Source: Gaetbulibacter_A sp043876815
GTDB lineage: Bacteria; Bacteroidota; Bacteroidia; Flavobacteriales; Flavobacteriaceae
DNA length: 64,000 nucleotides
Assembly: GCF_043876815.1 (NCBI RefSeq)
Contig: NZ_JBAWKA010000001.1
Span: forward strand, 186,001-250,000
Direction: 5' to 3'
This document shows positions 61,101 to 64,000 of this stretch, in pieces. The position numbers and the translations under genes are program-made. The notes beneath the pieces are model-generated. The model did not search any database and was not told the origin of the DNA. It saw nothing but the letters and a program-made list of their open reading frames with translations. Positions within the stretch are counted from its first letter, which is position 1, and every line of letters starts with the position of its first letter.

Positions 61101-61511
61101 CGAGGTGGTTAAACCATCGAAGGGGACAAAGTTACTTGTGGTATTAGGTTGTGATAGTGAATACAATTTATTGAGGTTGGCATTGTTCTCAACAATCACC
61201 GATTCATCCAATTGTTTATAGGTCTTGGTTAGAAAGTCGGGGAATTTTAAATATTGAACCCGAATAGAGTCGGTATCAGGTTTCTGTTTAAAAACTAATA
61301 AAGCCTTTAAAAAATCAATGGTATATAAACTGGAATCTACAGCTTGTCCTGAAAGATCTTTCACAGAAAACCAATTAGAATTAATACTCACTTTCTCAAT
61401 CTGAATACTATCTTGAACAGCCGTTTTAAGCGTTTTATAATTGGAAACAGGCTCTTGCGAGAATGCATAAAACCCAATAAAACCAATAAGTAAGGCGCTT
61501 ATATATTTCAT
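58089..61511 (-). CDS. Large outer-membrane beta-rich protein of unknown function
   Basis: About 1140 residues from the ATG at 61511 (MKYISALLIGFIGFYAFSQ, signal peptide); an upstream ATG at 61574 adds a non-hydrophobic stretch. N-terminal part ~25-150, then SGSISRGVTIGNNQNSVLNS and ELDLQITGKLNDKVSLRASI, resembling sequence seen in SprA-type outer-membrane proteins, followed by several hundred residues of alternating strands ending in VQLKAYF, which looks like a barrel. No catalytic motif. It may be a translocon-like or large porin-type protein; family assignment uncertain. Monocistronic. Confidence 0.6.
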   Translation of the reverse strand: MKYISALLIGFIGFYAFSQEPVSNYKTLKTAVQDSIQIEKVSINSNWFSVKDLSGQAVDSSLYTIDFLKALLVFKQKPDTDSIRVQYLKFPDFLTKTYKQLDESVIVENNANLNKLYSLSQPNTTSNFVPFDGLTTSGSISRGVTIGNNQNSVLNSELDLQITGKLNDKVSLRASIQDANIPLQESGYSQRLDEFDQVFIELFSEKWNIRAGDIDLQNNNSYFMNFSKRVQGLLVNANLGSESSKTRLFASGAMVRGQFTSSQFTAQEGNQGPYKLQGPNGELYVLIVSGSETVYVNGVPLQRGEDKDYIIDYNAGEIIFNATYPITSEMRITVDYQYSERNYSRFVTYAGGELNSEKLSFGVSVYSENDAKNQALQQNLSDSQIGVLANAGDDESLMLAPSEVLENYSENRILYKKELIDGVEVFVFSNNPDDELYRVTFTQVGANQGDYVLSNSNTINNIYEYAGLNQGNFAPVIKLVAPKKLQIANIRGLYTPNERTKISFDGAGSKSDLNLFSNLDDANNDGFAGKISIEKQLVKKDSLWNLDAFVTTDFIDKDFRTIQILYNAEFNRDWNLNLSRAPQALGELGNQTFFKSGMRMHHHEKGYLNYQFEHLNYSEGFNGNRQLLNTDLRLNHFQINSFSSYLKTNSILTTSSFLRSHNRLAYSFKKSWVGTKLAVEHNEQKVIANDSLTPISQKFSSYELFYGIGDSTKVFAQVGYKNRVNDSIRNNRLQRVNRSNTFYINSQLIQNTKTKLMVFANYRQLNYHETGIPNERSLNSRLLFSQNFFKNILLWNTVYETNSGTLPRQDFTYVEVEAGQGAYTWIDYNGNNIQELEEFELAQFQDQGKYIRVLLPNRVFIKTHQNRLSQTLTLNPSSWAVSKNKSQKFLSHFYNQSSYLIDRKIERQGNTFNLNPFVSDVDNLLGLQLNFRNVLFFNRGKQNYTTSYTLINNQTRRVLSIGAITTSLNSHQFNFNHKISGNWLINILSAFGTNESTSENFANRSFNFNEALFNPKLSYLFNDNSRFDVFFQQSSKDNTIGNLEALQQQKYGMSFSFADPKTGAINGELNYFSNAFTGNANTPVAYQILEGLQPGKNFTWSLLAQKKLTDFLDLNLSYFGRKTPTSKTIHTGSVQLKAYF

Positions 61512-61766
61512 GTGATAGTTAAACTGAAAATCGTTTAAAATATTATGTTTAAAACCGGCCTCATTTGCAATCATTAAAAAGGTGATCTCAATTTTAGCAG
61601 TAATACATTCCGAATTCGTGGCAACTAAATGTATAAAATGGCACGTATATATTTTTGATAAATCCGCTTAATTTATGGTGTAAATGTAACGCATTAATTA
61701 TTTTAGCTGAAACAGACTATATTAGTCGACACTAACCAATATATTTAAAAACAGAAAGTATCTTAA

Positions 61767-62528
61767 ATGAAAATTATATCTTACAATGTAAATGGCATTA
61801 GAGCGGCCATAAATAAAGGATTTATAGAATGGTTAAAAGCGGCAAACCCCGATGTTGTTTGTTTACAGGAAATAAAAGCCTTAAGGGAACAATTGGATTT
61901 GAGTCTTTTTGAGGAGGCGGGATACAAATACACCTATTGGTTCAGTGCCGAAAAAAAAGGCTATAGTGGCGTTGCTATTTTAAGTAAAATAAAACCGAAA
62001 CATGTTGAGTATGGCACAGGAATTGATTCCATGGACAAGGAAGGCCGAAACATCCGAGCCGATTATGAAAACTTTTCTGTAATGAGTTTATACCTGCCCT
62101 CAGGAACCAATGATGCCCGTTTGCAACACAAGTTCGATTATATGGACATGTTTCAGGAGTACGTTGATAAATTAAAAAAAGACATTCCCAATTTAGTTAT
62201 CTGTGGCGATTATAACATTTGCCACGAACCTATTGATATCCATAACCCCAAAATGAAAGGTGTTTCCGGATATTTACCGGAAGAACGCGAATGGATCGGG
62301 GAGTTTATCGATAGCGGATTTACCGATTCGTTTCGCTTTCTACACCCCGAAAAACAAGAGTACAGCTGGTGGAGTTACAGGGCCAATGCCAGAGCCAATA
62401 ATAAGGGCTGGCGCATTGATTATGCCATGGTAGCCAACCCCATACAAGAAAATATTAAAAGAGCCGTTATACTTTCGGAAGCCGTTCACAGTGACCACTG
62501 TCCGATTATGGTCGAGCTCAAAAAATAA
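61767..62528 (+). CDS. xth: Exodeoxyribonuclease III
   Basis: 253 residues. AP endonuclease/3'-5' exonuclease of base-excision repair. MKIISYNVNGIRAAINKGF (Asn), VVCLQEIKA (Glu), GYSGVAILSK, a CGDYNICHEPIDIHNPK loop (Asp, Asn) and HSDHCPIM (His, Asp). EEP superfamily but intracellular and clearly in the Xth branch, unlike the two EEP proteins at 14-20 kb. Followed after 23 bases by the OmpA-family gene. Confidence 0.96.
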   Translation: MKIISYNVNGIRAAINKGFIEWLKAANPDVVCLQEIKALREQLDLSLFEEAGYKYTYWFSAEKKGYSGVAILSKIKPKHVEYGTGIDSMDKEGRNIRADYENFSVMSLYLPSGTNDARLQHKFDYMDMFQEYVDKLKKDIPNLVICGDYNICHEPIDIHNPKMKGVSGYLPEEREWIGEFIDSGFTDSFRFLHPEKQEYSWWSYRANARANNKGWRIDYAMVANPIQENIKRAVILSEAVHSDHCPIMVELKK

Positions 62529-62551
62529 TATCAAAAACAAACACAAACAAC

Positions 62552-63508
62552 ATGAAAAATCTATCTTTTTTAGCCCTCGCTTTAGTCGTTCTAACCTCTT
62601 GTGTATCTCCAAAAGTGTATAAAGATTTAGAAAAAAAGTATGCCGATTTAAAGCAGGAAAACCGGAAACTATCCGATGAGATCGATGTCCTTAATCAAGC
62701 TAAAAATGCTTCTGAAAACGAATTGAAGCAATTACAGGGAGCTTATGATGAAGCCATCGCGCAACGCGATAAACTTCAAATGCAATACAACGCTTTAAGT
62801 TCTAATTACGATAATTTAAAAGCATCCTATGATGCGCTCGAAAAGAATAGCTCTGCAGCCATCGCTGCAAATTCTCAAAAAAACCGAGAATTGTTAGCCA
62901 GCCTTGAAGCTAAGGAACAAGCTTTGGCAGCAGAAAGAACACGTCTTGAAAATCTTAAAAATGCCCTGGAAGAACGCTCAAACCGTGTGGCAGAACTCGA
63001 AGCTGTGATTGCCAAAAAAGATGCTGCTATGACGGCTTTAAAAGATGCCATTTCCAAGGCCCTAACAGACTTTGAAGGAAAAGGGTTAACAGTAGAGCAA
63101 CGCAATGGAAAAGTTTATGTTTCTATGGAGAACAAGTTGCTTTTCGATTCCGGAAGCTGGGCCGTAAATAGTGAAGGTCGCCGTGCCGTAGAGCAGTTGG
63201 GTAATGTTTTGGCCGACAATCCGGAAATTGCCGTACTCATAGAGGGACATACCGATAATGTGCCTTATAAGGGCAATGGTATTCTTAACAGTAACTGGGA
63301 TCTGTCTACCAAGCGCGCTACCTCGATTGTAAATATTTTACGCGAAAACCCCTATATTAATCCTGAGAATTTAACGGCTGCTGGTCGTGGTGAATACGCT
63401 CCAGTAGCTACTAATGAGACTACCGAAGGTCGCGCCAAGAACCGTCGAATCGAGGTGATCCTTGCACCAAAGCTAGATGAATTGAGCAAGCTGCTTACCG
63501 ACAAATAA
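62552..63508 (+). CDS. OmpA-family lipoprotein with long coiled coil
   Basis: 318 residues. Lipobox LTSC (Cys17), then a coiled coil ~25-170 (heptads YKDLEKKYADLKQENRKLSD and following), and an OmpA-like peptidoglycan-binding domain ~190-310 (FDSGSWAVNSEGRRAVEQL, IEGHTDNVPY, NWDLSTKRAT, GRAKNRRIEV). Probably links the outer membrane to the cell wall. A family-A repeat begins at its stop codon, followed by a terminator. Confidence 0.9.
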   Translation: MKNLSFLALALVVLTSCVSPKVYKDLEKKYADLKQENRKLSDEIDVLNQAKNASENELKQLQGAYDEAIAQRDKLQMQYNALSSNYDNLKASYDALEKNSSAAIAANSQKNRELLASLEAKEQALAAERTRLENLKNALEERSNRVAELEAVIAKKDAAMTALKDAISKALTDFEGKGLTVEQRNGKVYVSMENKLLFDSGSWAVNSEGRRAVEQLGNVLADNPEIAVLIEGHTDNVPYKGNGILNSNWDLSTKRATSIVNILRENPYINPENLTAAGRGEYAPVATNETTEGRAKNRRIEVILAPKLDELSKLLTDK

Positions 63509-63610
63509 TATTTGGGCGTTACTTCGCTCGCTAAAAAGTGAGCTTGTCGGGCTATCCGCTACAAGTCCGCGCGCTCCGCGCTGTGGGCTTTCCACTACTA
63601 TCCCTAACGC
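63508..63610 (-). repeat. Dispersed intergenic repeat, family A, copy 2
   Basis: Starts on the OmpA-gene stop codon. Read on the minus strand it has the same block order as 4335-4430: GCGTTAGGGAT, GAAAGCCC.CAGC, GCGCGG.CTTGTA, AGCCCGAC, ending AACGCCCAAATAT. The middle differs (GAGCGC, then a TTTTTAGCGAGCG insert), as in a structured repeat under loose constraint. Confidence 0.78.
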
Positions 63611-63612
63611 AT

Positions 63613-63650
63613 AAAAACCTTTTAGCGAAGAAATTCACTAAAAGGTTTTT
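63613..63650 (+). terminator. Intrinsic terminator after the OmpA-family gene and repeat
   Basis: Thirteen-bp arms AAAAACCTTTTAG (63613-63625) and CTAAAAGGTTTTT (63638-63650) with a 12-base loop and a T run. Confidence 0.88.
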
Positions 63651-63702
63651 TATCTTTACAAACGTTCAAAAAAAAGCTAAAAAGAAAAAGAAACATTAGA
63701 AT

Positions 63703-64000
63703 ATGAAATACACCACCATTCCACACACGGATATCAAAGTAAGTAAAATATGCCTGGGCACTATGACCTGGGGAAACCAAAACACTGAATCTGAGGGGCA
63801 TGCCCAAATGGATTATGCCTTAGATCAAGGCGTTAATTTTTTTGATACCGCTGAATTATATCCCGTTCCAGCCAGTCCCGAAACACAAGGACGCACTAGC
63901 GAAATTATCGGGACCTGGTTAAAGAAAACCGGAAACCGCGATAAGGTTATTATTGCTAGTAAAATTGTGGGTCGCAACAGCGATTACATTTCTCATATTC
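63703..64000 (+). CDS. Tas-like aldo/keto reductase (3' truncated by window end)
   Basis: First ~99 codons only. MKYTTIPHTDIKVSKICLGT, then TMTWGNQNTESEGHAQMDYA, followed by LDQGVNFFDTAELYPVPASP (catalytic Asp/Tyr region) and ETQGRTSEIIGTWL are characteristic of the Tas group of NADPH-dependent aldo/keto reductases. C-terminal NADP-binding part not visible. Confidence 0.9.
   Translation, partial: MKYTTIPHTDIKVSKICLGTMTWGNQNTESEGHAQMDYALDQGVNFFDTAELYPVPASPETQGRTSEIIGTWLKKTGNRDKVIIASKIVGRNSDYISHI

Noticed and set aside
1..64000. CRISPR array, tRNA or rRNA genes, transposase or integrase genes
   Set aside because: Looked for on both strands; no regularly spaced repeats, cloverleaf-like GTTCRA segments or DDE/tyrosine-recombinase motifs were found.

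Overview
The window reads as chromosome of a Bacteroidetes, most likely a (probably marine) member of the Flavobacteriaceae. Reasons: many promoters fit the Bacteroidetes pattern TAnnTTTG; TonB-dependent receptors carry an N-terminal carboxypeptidase-regulatory-like domain; lipoproteins are abundant; flavobacterial families such as DUF2480, DUF3078, DUF5689, choice-of-anchor B and Oar-like receptors are present; and succinate dehydrogenase has a single five-helix cytochrome b subunit. No tRNA, rRNA, CRISPR array or transposase gene was seen.

Layout. 1-9.2 kb: end of a patatin/beta-barrel phospholipase, tyrosine catabolism (hmgA, hppD), a DUF3108 protein, tryptophan 2,3-dioxygenase, an M23 peptidase lipoprotein and pgi. 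9.4-20.7 kb: an Oar-like receptor, then what looks like a nucleic-acid scavenging locus (secreted endonuclease I lipoprotein, two paralogous endonuclease/exonuclease/phosphatase proteins, a TonB receptor and a DUF5689 lipoprotein). 20.8-22.0 kb: hflX. 22.0-29.2 kb: a tight six-gene minus-strand operon (CheY-like regulator, HEAT protein, processive family 2 glycosyltransferase, LtaS-like transferase with TPRs, YaiO-type barrel, PmtA-like methyltransferase) that looks like a polysaccharide or envelope-glycopolymer system. 29.3-38.7 kb: the SUF iron-sulfur assembly genes (sufA, B, C, D, S, then sufE, sufT) with a surface M43 protease and a small hypothetical in between. 38.8-48.1 kb: three small zinc-ribbon paralogues, two beta-propeller-type lipoproteins, thiL, a hydrolase, an ACT-like protein divergent from aspartate kinase across a 16-bp palindrome, and an aminopeptidase P. 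48.3-51.8 kb: sdhCAB.

51.9-57.1 kb is the most unusual part. A visibly AT-richer, single-direction operon lies between two perfect 70-bp direct repeats. It encodes a 60-residue RiPP-precursor-like peptide, a carboxypeptidase-regulatory-like secreted protein, a frameshifted isoprenyl diphosphate synthase (12-base homopolymer), a class II terpene-cyclase-like protein with a DxDD motif, and a YydH-like membrane metallopeptidase. I read it as an acquired specialised-metabolite island that joins terpenoid-type enzymes to a peptide; this is inference.

57.2-64 kb: a secreted M28 peptidase, a large outer-membrane protein, exonuclease III, an OmpA-family lipoprotein and the start of a Tas-like aldo/keto reductase. 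Two dispersed intergenic repeat families, each with two copies, are scattered through the window.
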